From NCBI RefSeq assembly GCF_017744395.1, contig NZ_JAGIBI010000007.1, positions 62,001 to 126,000 of the forward strand: 64,000 nucleotides of DNA, written 5' to 3'. The notes beneath the pieces were generated by a model, which was given only the letters and a program-made list of their open reading frames with translations, did not search any database and was not told the origin of the DNA. The translations under genes were made by a program, and so were the position numbers. Origin of the DNA: Herbaspirillum sp. (GTDB lineage: Bacteria; Pseudomonadota; Gammaproteobacteria; Burkholderiales; Burkholderiaceae_D). Each line of letters opens with the position of its first letter. The first letter of the stretch is position 1. Below, piece after piece: positions 1 to 6,526 of this stretch.

Positions 1-488
1 CCTTCAAGACCGGCAATCCGGAAGCACCGGTCAACGCCATTCCCGGCCACGCCAGCGCGCATTGCCAGATCCGCTTCGTGGTCGGCAGCGATGACGGCAA
101 CTTCATCGCCAACATCCGCGCCCATCTCGATGCGCACGGCTACGACGACGTCGAGGTGACGCTGTCGGGCGTGCAGTTCGCCGCCACGCGGCTGGATCCG
201 GACGACGAATGGGTGCGCTGGGGCCTGGCCTCGATGCAGGAGACCAGCGGCAAGAAGCCGACGCTGTTGCCCAACCTGGGCGGCTCGCTGCCCAACGACG
301 TGTTCTCCGAGACGTTGGGCCTGCCTACGCTGTGGGTGCCGCACTCCTATCCGGCCTGCTCGCAGCACGCGCCCAACGAGCATATACTGGCCAGCGTATC
401 GCGCGAGTCGCTGCAGGTGATGGCGGGGCTGTTCTGGGATCTGGCGGAGCAAGGCACGCAAGTCATGGCGCGCCGCGCGGCAGCATGA
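1..488 (+). CDS. M20 family metallopeptidase, C-terminal part (5' truncated by window)
   Basis: The frame is open from position 3 and stops at TGA 486-488, leaving about 161 C-terminal residues of a longer protein. What remains looks like the dimerisation domain and the end of the catalytic domain of M20 (ArgE/DapE/CPDG2-type) zinc peptidases: a GHASAHCQIRFVVG strand typical of the lid domain, an NLGGSLPND stretch, and near the end a SQHAPNEH segment that fits the last metal-binding His of the family. It precedes a second M20 enzyme by 33 bp, so both may be one operon for hydrolysis of amino-acid amides or dipeptides. The substrate cannot be told. Confidence 0.8.
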   Translation, partial: FKTGNPEAPVNAIPGHASAHCQIRFVVGSDDGNFIANIRAHLDAHGYDDVEVTLSGVQFAATRLDPDDEWVRWGLASMQETSGKKPTLLPNLGGSLPNDVFSETLGLPTLWVPHSYPACSQHAPNEHILASVSRESLQVMAGLFWDLAEQGTQVMARRAAA

Positions 489-521
489 CTTTGTCTTTGT
501 TGCCTTTGTATTCATCGGAGA

Positions 522-1730
522 ATGAGATTGACTGACGCCACTGCCACCAAGGCCTATTGCCGGGTCGATGACCTGGACGACATCAGGGAAGACATCGTCG
601 GCATCCGCCGCCATCTGCACCAGCATCCCGAACTTTCCTTCCAGGAGGCGGATACCGCGGCGCTGGTGGCGGCGCGGCTGGAAGAGTGGGGTTACGCGGT
701 CACGCGCAACATCGGCGGCAACGGCCTGGTGGGCACGCTGCGCGTGGGCGCGAGCCCGCGCAGCATCGGCTTGCGGGCGGACATGGATGCCTTGCCCATC
801 GTCGAACAGACGGGACTTGCGTATGCCAGCCGCCACCACGGCGCCATGCATGCCTGCGGCCACGACGGCCATACCGCCATGCTGCTGGGGGCGGCGCGCC
901 ATCTGGCGCGCACGCGCAATTTCGACGGCACGCTGCACCTGATTTTCCAGCCGGCCGAGGAGGCGGGTTTCGACAGCGGCGCCCAGAAGATGCTGGAAGA
1001 CCGCCTGTTCGAACGCTTTCCCTGCGATGCGGTGTTCGGCATCCACAACCATCCGGGCGTGGCGGCCGGCACCTTCATGTTTCGCAGCGGCCCGTTCATG
1101 GCGGCCTGCGATACGGTCAAGATCAGGATCGTCGGGAAGGGAAGCCACGCGGCGCGCCCGCATCTGTCGGTCGATCCGGTGGTGGCGGCGGCCAGCCTGG
1201 TGATGGCGTTGCAGACGGTGGTCTCGCGCAATGTCGATCCGATGGAAACGGCGGTGGTCACCGTCGGCGCGCTGCATGCCGGCAACGCCTCCAACGTGAT
1301 CCCGGAGTACGCGACCATGGAACTCAGCGTGCGCTCCTTCAAGCCTGAAGTGCGCGAACTGCTGGAAACGCGCATCCGCGCGCTGGCCGAGGCGCATGCC
1401 GGCAGTTATGGCGCGCGCGCCGAGATCGAGTACCTGCGCGGCTATCCGGTGCTGGTCAACAGCGACGCCGAGACCGAGTTCGCGCGCAGCGTGGCCGTCG
1501 AGCTGGTAGGCGAAGAGAATGTGATCGCGCCGTTCGGCCCGATTGCCGGCAGCGAGGATTTCGCCTACTTCCTGCAACAGCGCCCCGGTTGCTTCCTGCG
1601 GGTAGGGAACGGCCAGGGACAGCCGATGCTGCATAACGCGCACTATGATTTCAACGACGAGAACATTCCGGTCGGCGCCGCGTATTGGACCCGCCTGGTG
1701 GAGCGCTGGCTGGCGGCCGGGCCGGGCTGA
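522..1730 (+). CDS. M20D family amidohydrolase (hippurate hydrolase / IAA-amino acid hydrolase-like)
   Basis: 402 residues, the normal length for M20D amidohydrolases that cleave N-acylated amino acids in the cytoplasm. Visible motifs: RADMDALPI (about residues 85-93), HACGHDGHTAML with Cys112 and His114 as expected metal ligands, FQPAEE, GIHNHPG, KGSHAARPH in the lid domain, and GSEDFAYF near the end. The ATG at 522 sits one base after GGAG (517-520), too close for good initiation; the in-frame TTG at 528 has seven bases of spacing and may be the true start. It follows another M20 gene by 33 bp, which suggests co-transcription. The exact substrate is not predictable. Confidence 0.9.
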   Translation: MRLTDATATKAYCRVDDLDDIREDIVGIRRHLHQHPELSFQEADTAALVAARLEEWGYAVTRNIGGNGLVGTLRVGASPRSIGLRADMDALPIVEQTGLAYASRHHGAMHACGHDGHTAMLLGAARHLARTRNFDGTLHLIFQPAEEAGFDSGAQKMLEDRLFERFPCDAVFGIHNHPGVAAGTFMFRSGPFMAACDTVKIRIVGKGSHAARPHLSVDPVVAAASLVMALQTVVSRNVDPMETAVVTVGALHAGNASNVIPEYATMELSVRSFKPEVRELLETRIRALAEAHAGSYGARAEIEYLRGYPVLVNSDAETEFARSVAVELVGEENVIAPFGPIAGSEDFAYFLQQRPGCFLRVGNGQGQPMLHNAHYDFNDENIPVGAAYWTRLVERWLAAGPG

Positions 1731-1750
1731 ATTCCCGTCAAGCTGCCGCC

Positions 1751-1773
1751 GCTTATGCCGTCGGCGCATAAGC
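1751..1773. repeat. Perfect inverted repeat after the M20 genes
   Basis: GCTTATGC (1751-1758) and GCATAAGC (1766-1773) form an 8-bp perfect stem with a 7-nt loop, 20 bp after the M20D stop codon. There is no T-run, so it may be a processing or Rho-assisted 3' end rather than an intrinsic terminator. Confidence 0.45.
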
Positions 1774-1790
1774 GCATGACGAATGCTTCG

Positions 1791-1819
1791 TTCCGTGCGG
1801 CAGGCGGCTTCGATATAGT
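1791..1819 (+). promoter_or_regulatory. Putative sigma-70 promoter of small RNA A
   Basis: TTCCGT (1791-1796), 17 bp, then TATAGT (1814-1819), about 6-7 bp before the predicted RNA start. The same arrangement (TTCCATG, then TACACT at 3599-3604) lies before the related locus at 3611. Confidence 0.45.
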
Positions 1820-1824
1820 TGTCC

Positions 1825-1900
1825 CGTCTCCTCAATACCTCATGGACTTGGACATTGAGTTTGAACCCGCCACGCGCAAGCCTGGCGGGTTTTCTTTTTT
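1825..1900 (+). ncRNA. Putative small RNA A (GTCTCCTC-TACCT 5' motif)
   Basis: About 75 nt with a promoter-like block upstream and a strong intrinsic terminator at its end, and no convincing ORF. The 5' part reads CGTCTCCTCAATACCTC (1825-1841). The locus at 3611-3676 has CGTCTCCTCTGTACCTG at the same place relative to its -10 box and terminator, while the rest of the two sequences differs. A conserved 5' seed with a diverged body is what one expects of paralogous trans-acting sRNAs; TCTCCT is also complementary to Shine-Dalgarno AGGAGA. The assignment is inferred from sequence only and I cannot name an RNA family. Confidence 0.5.
1864..1900 (+). terminator. Intrinsic terminator of small RNA A
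   Basis: Stem AACCCGCCA (1864-1872) with TGGCGGGTT (1883-1891), 10-nt loop, followed by a T-rich tail TTTCTTTTTT up to 1900. Confidence 0.85.
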
Positions 1901-2111
1901 GCTCCTTCTTCGCGCCCGTTCTCAGGTTTTTCCCTATGTGGCGCGCATGCCATACGCCCTGCGCAGATTCAGGAATTCCCCGATGGTTGCCGGGGCGGGG
2001 AATGCCTACCATGAACATCAATGAAACGCGGTCCGTATCTCCGGATTTCGAAGTGCGAATGCCGGATTGCCATATGGATCTCTTGCGAATGAATGTCGAT
2101 GGGAGGCCGTC

Positions 2112-2432
2112 ATGTATGCAATCGCTGAAACCGTACCCGGTGAGGTCACGCTGATGTTCATCAGCTACCTGCTGTTTTGCACCGTGCTGATGTACCTGTT
2201 CGTGACGGCCGACCGCGAATGGGGCCGCCTGGAAATGGCGCTGGATGATGCGGATGCAGGCAAGCGCGGCGAGGAGCAGGCGGCTTCCTCCCTGTTGTTC
2301 CAGGAAGCCGGCGCCGATCCCATGTGGGCGTTTTCGGAGATGGATGTCGGCCAGTCGTTGCGCCATTGCGCGCAACATCATCCCCTGAACTGTTCCTGCT
2401 TTTTGCAGGGGCAGAATAAGGAAGAATCTTGA
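2112..2432 (+). CDS. Small membrane protein of unknown function
   Basis: 106 residues from ATG 2112, which has GGGAGG six bases upstream; an in-frame ATG at 2067 lacks such a site. Residues about 12-34 form one hydrophobic span (LMFISYLLFCTVLMYLF core) followed by a charged, acidic cytoplasmic or periplasmic tail with a Cys/His-rich end (HCAQHHPLNCSC). No family is recognised. It stands alone, about 210 bp after putative sRNA A and before the repeat-like stretch 2433-2691. The leader holds a hairpin built on TTCCCCG and CGGGG around 1976-2000. It could be a real orphan gene or a short-lived ORF; codon composition fits the neighbours. Confidence 0.5.
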   Translation: MYAIAETVPGEVTLMFISYLLFCTVLMYLFVTADREWGRLEMALDDADAGKRGEEQAASSLLFQEAGADPMWAFSEMDVGQSLRHCAQHHPLNCSCFLQGQNKEES

Positions 2433-2691
2433 GGGGGGGAGTAGCAGAGGGGGAATGCCGCAACAATGTTTGCGGCAGCAGTAGCAGCAAGTGGCAAGTG
2501 TAGTGGCAGTACCCGCAGTCAGTAGCACGGGTGAGCAAGTGCAGTTGCAGTAAAGCAGTGTCTTGAGGGTGGAACGGCAAGTCGTGAAGCTGCATGGCAG
2601 TACCAAGGCGCGTCACGCAGCGGGAGTGTGCAGTCGCACTCCCGGGGGCAGCCAGCGGCTTGCCCGTTCTTTTCCGTGAGAAAATAGCGGC
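2433..2691 (+). other. Non-coding purine-rich stretch with AGCAGT-like reiterations
   Basis: No credible ORF. The + strand is G/A-rich and reiterates AGCAGT/GTAGCAG/GTGGCAGT words between about 2440 and 2560. Two perfect hairpins bracket it: GCCGCAA/TTGCGGC (2457-2463 with 2470-2476) and CGGGAGTG/CACTCCCG (2621-2628 with 2637-2644). It also carries the promoter region for the following DUF2026-like gene. A structured leader or ncRNA is possible; nothing known is recognised. Confidence 0.4.
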
Positions 2692-3360
2692 ATGCAAAAC
2701 TCACATCCTTCCGCGCAGAACCTGCGCCCGCTGATCCCGTTGGCCGACTATCAGCGTATCTTCCGCGTCGTGCATTCCGTGCTGCAAAGCGTCGAGGCGG
2801 ATATTCCGGCCGCCAGTTTTTTCTTCAGCGTCACCGCGGCACAAGTGCTCAAGAAGTTCTATAAACGCAATGCGTTTCCGGTCGCAGGCGCGGCGTTCTA
2901 CCTGATCAACCAGGAGGGCGGCGGCGCGCTGTCCTTCGGCGTGCTGGACGACGACGCCCGGGCCGTCTCGAGCAACCATGACGCATTCCACGCCTGGGTG
3001 CAATGCGATGGCTACGCAATCGATTTCATGGCGCCGGTATTCCAGGAACTGCTCGCCGCGGCAGGCCATGCGGTACCGGTGCCGCGCCGCATGTTCCAGA
3101 AGGACCTGGGACGCATGAGCGCATCGGCGACCGCGCTGGCGGCGCCGGGCGATTTCTTCCTGTCCTCCAACCTGGAACTGACGCGCGAGCTGCTGCAGCA
3201 GTTCATGGCCAAGAAAGCGCTGACCAACTTGTCGCAAGTGTGCCTGGAGTGGTACCGCAAGCCGCCCAAGGCGATGCCGGACAACCTGGCGCTGCAAGGC
3301 GGCGATGGCGAAGTCTCGCGCATCAAGCTCAATCCGGTGGCCGTCGACGGCGTCTGGTAA
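2692..3360 (+). CDS. DUF2026-like protein
   Basis: 222 residues, no signal peptide and no membrane span. The sequence resembles the DUF2026 family in length and in the central block HAWVQCDGYAIDFMAPVF (about residues 98-115), where His, Asp and aromatic residues are placed as in papain/transglutaminase-like folds; the N-terminal half has the matching helix and CxK-poor start. That catalytic reading is my inference, and the family function is unknown to me. It is monocistronic: about 260 bp of non-coding DNA precede it and a long hairpin (3417-3444) follows. ATG 2692 is taken since the upstream sequence GAGAAAATAGCGGC offers a weak site and no earlier in-frame start fits better. Confidence 0.6.
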   Translation: MQNSHPSAQNLRPLIPLADYQRIFRVVHSVLQSVEADIPAASFFFSVTAAQVLKKFYKRNAFPVAGAAFYLINQEGGGALSFGVLDDDARAVSSNHDAFHAWVQCDGYAIDFMAPVFQELLAAAGHAVPVPRRMFQKDLGRMSASATALAAPGDFFLSSNLELTRELLQQFMAKKALTNLSQVCLEWYRKPPKAMPDNLALQGGDGEVSRIKLNPVAVDGVW

Positions 3361-3416
3361 GCGTTGCCTGAAAACCTGGGGAGATATCGGGTGTGGAGGG
3401 CAGGCCTCCGGAGGAG

Positions 3417-3444
3417 GGTGTGCTGGACGAGTGTCCAACACACC
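3417..3444. repeat. Hairpin downstream of the DUF2026-like gene
   Basis: GGTGTG (3417-3422) and TGGAC (3424-3428) pair with GTCCA (3433-3437) and CACACC (3439-3444) around a 4-nt loop, with one symmetric C/A mismatch. There is no T-run; it may still mark the transcript end. Confidence 0.5.
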
Positions 3445-3577
3445 ATGCGATCATGCATATCGGTTGCATGTACCGCACTAGAGACGCCACGATAACCGGT
3501 ATGTGTTACGGCAGCATGACATGCCGCCGCGGCGGCAAAAAATAATCGCACCCGGTTTCACCGCGGCGCGATGTCAT

Positions 3578-3604
3578 TTCCATGTCACAAGCCGCCGCTA
3601 CACT
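3578..3604 (+). promoter_or_regulatory. Putative sigma-70 promoter of small RNA B
   Basis: TTCCAT (3578-3583), 15 bp, TACACT (3599-3604), about 6 bp before the predicted start. Position and sequence parallel the promoter of small RNA A. Confidence 0.4.
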
Positions 3605-3610
3605 CCAGTC

Positions 3611-3676
3611 CGTCTCCTCTGTACCTGTTGCAGATGTTTCGCCTGCGATGCGAGCGCATCGCAGGCTATTTTTTTC
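3611..3676 (+). ncRNA. Putative small RNA B (paralogue of small RNA A)
   Basis: About 65 nt beginning CGTCTCCTCTGTACCTG (3611-3627), near-identical to the 5' end of putative sRNA A, and ending in a perfect 11-bp terminator hairpin. The region between seed and terminator is unlike that of A. No reading frame of note crosses it. The two loci lie on the same strand about 1.8 kb apart and flank the small membrane protein and DUF2026-like genes. Confidence 0.5.
3641..3675 (+). terminator. Intrinsic terminator of small RNA B
   Basis: GCCTGCGATGC (3641-3651) pairs perfectly with GCATCGCAGGC (3656-3666), loop GAGC, followed by TATTTTTTT. Confidence 0.9.
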
Positions 3677-3934
3677 TGCGGGTTGTTCTACCCGCCACCG
3701 GATTCGATTTCTGCTGTTAGCGCTTCACGCCAATGCCGGAAGTGGCGTTGTAACCCGGCAGTACGCACACGTATTGGAAGCCGCGATCCTCCCTTCCCGG
3801 CAGGCGCAAGCCTGATCCGGTCACGCGGCGCGGGGTGCGTCCACACCCGTCCACGGTCTTGTCGTGGGCTGTGGGCGGGTGACGCTCCGATCCCTCTGCC
3901 TGTTTTCCCTCCCTTTCTCCGCATTGCCCGGCCT
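3677..3934. other. Gene-free stretch with small hairpins
   Basis: No supported gene. A second hairpin GCGGGT/ACCCGC follows the sRNA B terminator at about 3678-3693, ACGCCA/TGGCGT lies near 3728-3748 and a CACCCG/CGGGTG pair around 3843-3880. I see no promoter or family that explains it. Confidence 0.4.
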
Positions 3935-3946
3935 TGGCACAAAGTT

Positions 3947-4038
3947 GCACCGGAAATGGAATACCTTTTCTTTTCAATGACTTGAGTCGCTTGTCAAAAT
4001 CTTTTCCACAGGCTTACTCCCAAAAAGTGTGGATATCT
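3947..4038 (+). repeat. DnaA-box repeat, copy 1
   Basis: First of three ~92-bp copies. Ordered blocks: GGAAATGGAA, a T-rich tract, TCAATG, TTTTCCACAGGCTT (DnaA-box-like TTTTCCACA at 4002-4010), CCCAAAA, and the inverted TGTGGATAT (4028-4036). The two 9-mers start 26 bp apart, as in the other copies. Confidence 0.75.
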
Positions 4039-4086
4039 TCGCGGGCCGGTCGGGCGGCAGCGCAGGGCACGGTTTTGCCGCGCTTT

Positions 4087-4178
4087 GCTACGGAAATGGA
4101 AATGTCTTTCAGATCAATGGCTTAGCCTGCTTGCCCAAGGGTTTTCCACAGGCTTGCCACCAAAATGTGTGGATAAGC
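4087..4178 (+). repeat. DnaA-box repeat, copy 2
   Basis: Same block order as copy 1, offset 140 bp: GGAAATGGAA, TCAATGGCTTA, TTTTCCACAGGCTTG (TTTTCCACA 4142-4150), CCAAAATG, and TGTGGATAAG. The inverted 9-mer at 4168-4176 is the complement of TTATCCACA, the strongest E. coli DnaA box. Confidence 0.8.
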
Positions 4179-4202
4179 GCGCCGCTTGTGCACAAGCGGC
4201 GC
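4179..4202. repeat. 24-bp perfect palindrome
   Basis: GCGCCGCTTGTG (4179-4190) followed directly by its complement CACAAGCGGCGC (4191-4202). The centre TTGTGCACAA is itself close to the DnaA-box consensus on both strands. TGGGGATAA (4205-4213) and TTGTGGAGAACTTGTCCACC (4241-4260) follow. Confidence 0.8.
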
Positions 4203-4368
4203 CTTGGGGATAAGCCGTATTCCAGTGGGGGACGGAGAGCTTGTGGAGAACTTGTCCACCAGTTCTCGGCGATGAGCAGAAAGCCTTGCCGGAAAAGGGA
4301 TTGCGGCTGGCGCATGCGATTGCGGAGTGGGAGCTTGAGGGAGGCGCCGCCGTTGCATGCTCCACAAT

Positions 4369-4460
4369 GCAACGGCAATGGAATTTCTTTTTATTTCAAT
4401 GGTTTAGGTGGTTTTTCAAAACCATATCCACAGGCTTGTACCCAAAATCTGTGCATAAGT
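4369..4460 (+). repeat. DnaA-box repeat, copy 3
   Basis: Third copy, offset 282 bp from copy 2 (twice 141): GGCAATGGAAT, TTTCTTTTTATTTCAATGG, ATATCCACAGGCTTG (ATATCCACA 4424-4432), CCCAAAAT, and TGTGCATAA (4450-4458), the complement of TTATGCACA, which fits TTATNCACA. It ends just before the stop of the DUF3299 gene. Confidence 0.75.
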
Positions 4461-4473
4461 GGCCAGGCCGTGC

Positions 4474-5244
4474 TCAGCCATTATCGGGCGCGGTATATGG
4501 CTCGACCTTCACGGCCGTCATGCTGTAGCCGGCGGAACCCATCGACGAGTCGGAGCGCTCGACCTTGAGCACGCCGCTGATCCACACCGCATCCATGGTG
4601 CGCACGTTCTTGACGGCCTTGCTGCTGCTGACGTGGATGATCTGGTTGGCCGGCGGCGGCGGCACGTGGATGCAGGCGCCGAAATAGGGCACCAGCAGGA
4701 ACTCCTTGAGCGCCTCGCCTTCGCGGTCGAGCGATACGACGAAGCCGGGCAGGCGCACAGCCGCGCCTTGCATGGACGGATCGACCGGCGCGTCCTTCCA
4801 GTACTTCTTGGCCTTCCACAAGGCGGCATCGGCGCGCGGGTCGTTGTCGTCCAGCTGGTCCAGCTTGAGGCCCTTGAACGGCGCCATCGCATCCCAGTCC
4901 TTGGGGATCAGGCTTTCCCAGGCGATTTCGCGGTAGCCGTCGACCACCTTGCCGGAGGCTTTGTATGGCTGGTCGGTGACGGCGGGACTTTGCCTGAGGT
5001 GGTCGCCGACCTGGTATTGGCCGTTGCTTGCGGCAGCCACGCCGGCCACGGTACTGCCGGCATCGGCGCGCGCGGTGACGGCGGGCACCGCGCCGGCCAG
5101 CGGGCCGCCTGCGGGTTGTGGCGCCGTGGCAGCGGCAGCAGGCGCGGCGGGCGCTTCGTCGCCGGAGTGCGCGGCCAGGCGTACGCCGGTGCCGATCAGC
5201 AGGCCGGCGGCGGCGATGCCGCCTATCCAGTAGAGAGATTTCAT
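4474..5244 (-). CDS. DUF3299 domain protein of a zinc-responsive-type operon
   Basis: 256 residues. Residues about 4-24 form an N-terminal membrane anchor or signal (SLYWIGGIAAAGLLIGTGVRLA), followed by a low-complexity Ala/Pro linker to about residue 75. The C-terminal half matches DUF3299: GYREIAWESLIPKDWD, LPGFVVSLDREGE, then the hallmark LLVPYFGACIHVPPPPANQI with a Cys and two nearby prolines, so it likely acts in the periplasm. It is the last gene of a four-gene leftward operon with an FtsX-like permease, ABC ATPase and DUF2796 protein. The same gene set is known in Pseudomonas aeruginosa (PA4063-PA4066) as zinc-starvation-induced; its biochemical role is not settled. Confidence 0.85.
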   Translation of the reverse strand: MKSLYWIGGIAAAGLLIGTGVRLAAHSGDEAPAAPAAAATAPQPAGGPLAGAVPAVTARADAGSTVAGVAAASNGQYQVGDHLRQSPAVTDQPYKASGKVVDGYREIAWESLIPKDWDAMAPFKGLKLDQLDDNDPRADAALWKAKKYWKDAPVDPSMQGAAVRLPGFVVSLDREGEALKEFLLVPYFGACIHVPPPPANQIIHVSSSKAVKNVRTMDAVWISGVLKVERSDSSMGSAGYSMTAVKVEPYTAPDNG

Positions 5245-5257
5245 AGGTGTCGGTCGA

Positions 5258-6526
5258 TCAGATTCTTGGCGTCAGGCCGTCGGACAGGCTGAGTTTGTAG
5301 GCGCGCAGGCCCGGCAGCAGGCTGGCCGCGAAACCGGCGGCCACCGTCCAGAGCAGCAATTGTAATTCGCCGGCCGCAGGCCATGCCGGCTGCAGCGCGA
5401 TACCGAATTGCGCCGCCAGCGTCGGCCCCAGCGCCAGCAGCAGGACAGTCAGCAACAGCACGCCCGAGACGACGCCGGCCAGCATCACGCCTAAGCCTTC
5501 GATCGACAGCAGCAGGAAAATATCCCAGGGGCGCGCGCCGACCGAACGCAGGATCGCCAGTTCGCGGCGGCGTTCGCCCAGGCTGGCGAGGATCGCCGCC
5601 ACCAGACCGGCCAGGCCGACCACCACCACCATGCCGGACACCACCAGCAGCGCGTTTTCGCCGATGCCGACCACGTCCCACAACTGGTCCAGCGCGACGC
5701 CGGGCAGCACCGCCATCAGCGGTTCCTTGTAGCCTTCGCCGTCGGTGATGTCGCGCTGCACGGCGAATACGCGCGCGCGGTTCTTGAGGCCGACCAGCAC
5801 CGCCGTGATGCTCTTGGGCGTGAGGTCGAACTTCTTCACCAGCGCCGGCGCGATGTGCAGGCCGGGCAGCGGCGCGCCGCCTTCCCAGTCGAGGTGGATG
5901 GCTTCCATCGCATCCAGCCCGATGTGCACGGTGCGGTCGACCGGGGTGCCGGTGCGCGCCAGGATGCCGGTCACCACGAAGGGCTTGTCGGCATGCTGGG
6001 CCAGGTGGGCGTTGCCCATGCCGTGCGCCAGCACGATATGGTCGCCCAGCTTGTAGTGCAGCCTGGCGGCGACTTCGGCGCCGAGCACGGTCTCGAAGAC
6101 GTCGGCGAAGGGACGGCCCTGCGCCAGTTGCAAGGCTTTGCCATCGCCGTAATGGAAGTGGCGGAAGTAGTCGCCATTGGTGGCCAGCACCGGGAAGCCG
6201 CGGTGCGAGTCGCCCAGCGAGATCGGGATGGTCCAGGCCACGGCCGGGTTGCGCGCCAGCGTCTGGGCGCTGTCCCAGCCCATGTTGTTGGTGGCGCCGC
6301 CGATGCGGAAGATCGCGTACAGCATCAGCTGGATCGGGCTGGTGCGGGCGCCCACCACCAGGTCGGTGCCCGACACCGATTGCGAAAAGCCGGCGCGCAC
6401 TTCATGGCGCACGCGTTCGATGCCCAGCAGCATGGTGGTGGAGAGGGCGATGGCCAGCAGCATCAGGCCCAGCGTGAAACGGCGGTTCCATGCGCTGTGC
6501 ATGGCCAGGCGCAGCAGCGTCTTCAT
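5258..6526 (-). CDS. FtsX/MacB-like ABC transporter permease
   Basis: 422 residues from ATG 6526, which overlaps the stop of the ATPase gene by ATGA, so translation is coupled. The start gives MKTLLRLAMHSAWNRRFTL, followed by a transmembrane helix (about 18-38), a large periplasmic domain with the usual SGTDLVVGARTSP start, and three C-terminal helices within about 290-415, the FtsX-type topology of MacB/LolE permeases. ERRRELAILRSVGARP (about 320-335) is the typical cytoplasmic coupling segment. A longer in-frame extension to 6805 lies inside the ATPase gene and is not used. Probably moves or extracts a substrate at the inner membrane under zinc limitation; substrate unknown. Confidence 0.88.
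   Translation of the reverse strand: MKTLLRLAMHSAWNRRFTLGLMLLAIALSTTMLLGIERVRHEVRAGFSQSVSGTDLVVGARTSPIQLMLYAIFRIGGATNNMGWDSAQTLARNPAVAWTIPISLGDSHRGFPVLATNGDYFRHFHYGDGKALQLAQGRPFADVFETVLGAEVAARLHYKLGDHIVLAHGMGNAHLAQHADKPFVVTGILARTGTPVDRTVHIGLDAMEAIHLDWEGGAPLPGLHIAPALVKKFDLTPKSITAVLVGLKNRARVFAVQRDITDGEGYKEPLMAVLPGVALDQLWDVVGIGENALLVVSGMVVVVGLAGLVAAILASLGERRRELAILRSVGARPWDIFLLLSIEGLGVMLAGVVSGVLLLTVLLLALGPTLAAQFGIALQPAWPAAGELQLLLWTVAAGFAASLLPGLRAYKLSLSDGLTPRI

Noticed and set aside
1755-2154. Short ORFs of 89 and 111 codons
   Set aside because: They cross the terminator of putative sRNA A and have no good start site.
3522-3537. 16-bp palindrome TGCCGCCGCGGCGGCA as terminator
   Set aside because: It is followed by an A-run on the + strand and no gene on the minus strand ends there.
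3947-4460. CRISPR-like array
   Set aside because: Only three copies, 92 bp each, imperfect, with unequal spacing and no cas genes.
3934-4568. Repeated peptide motif (FPQAC-Q-VWIS) in + strand frames
   Set aside because: The repetition comes from the DNA repeats with DnaA boxes; there is no ribosome site and no homology, and the frames run into the DUF3299 gene on the other strand.
4459-5292. 277-codon + strand frame over the DUF3299 gene
   Set aside because: The minus-strand reading has signal anchor, family motifs and operon context; the + frame has none.
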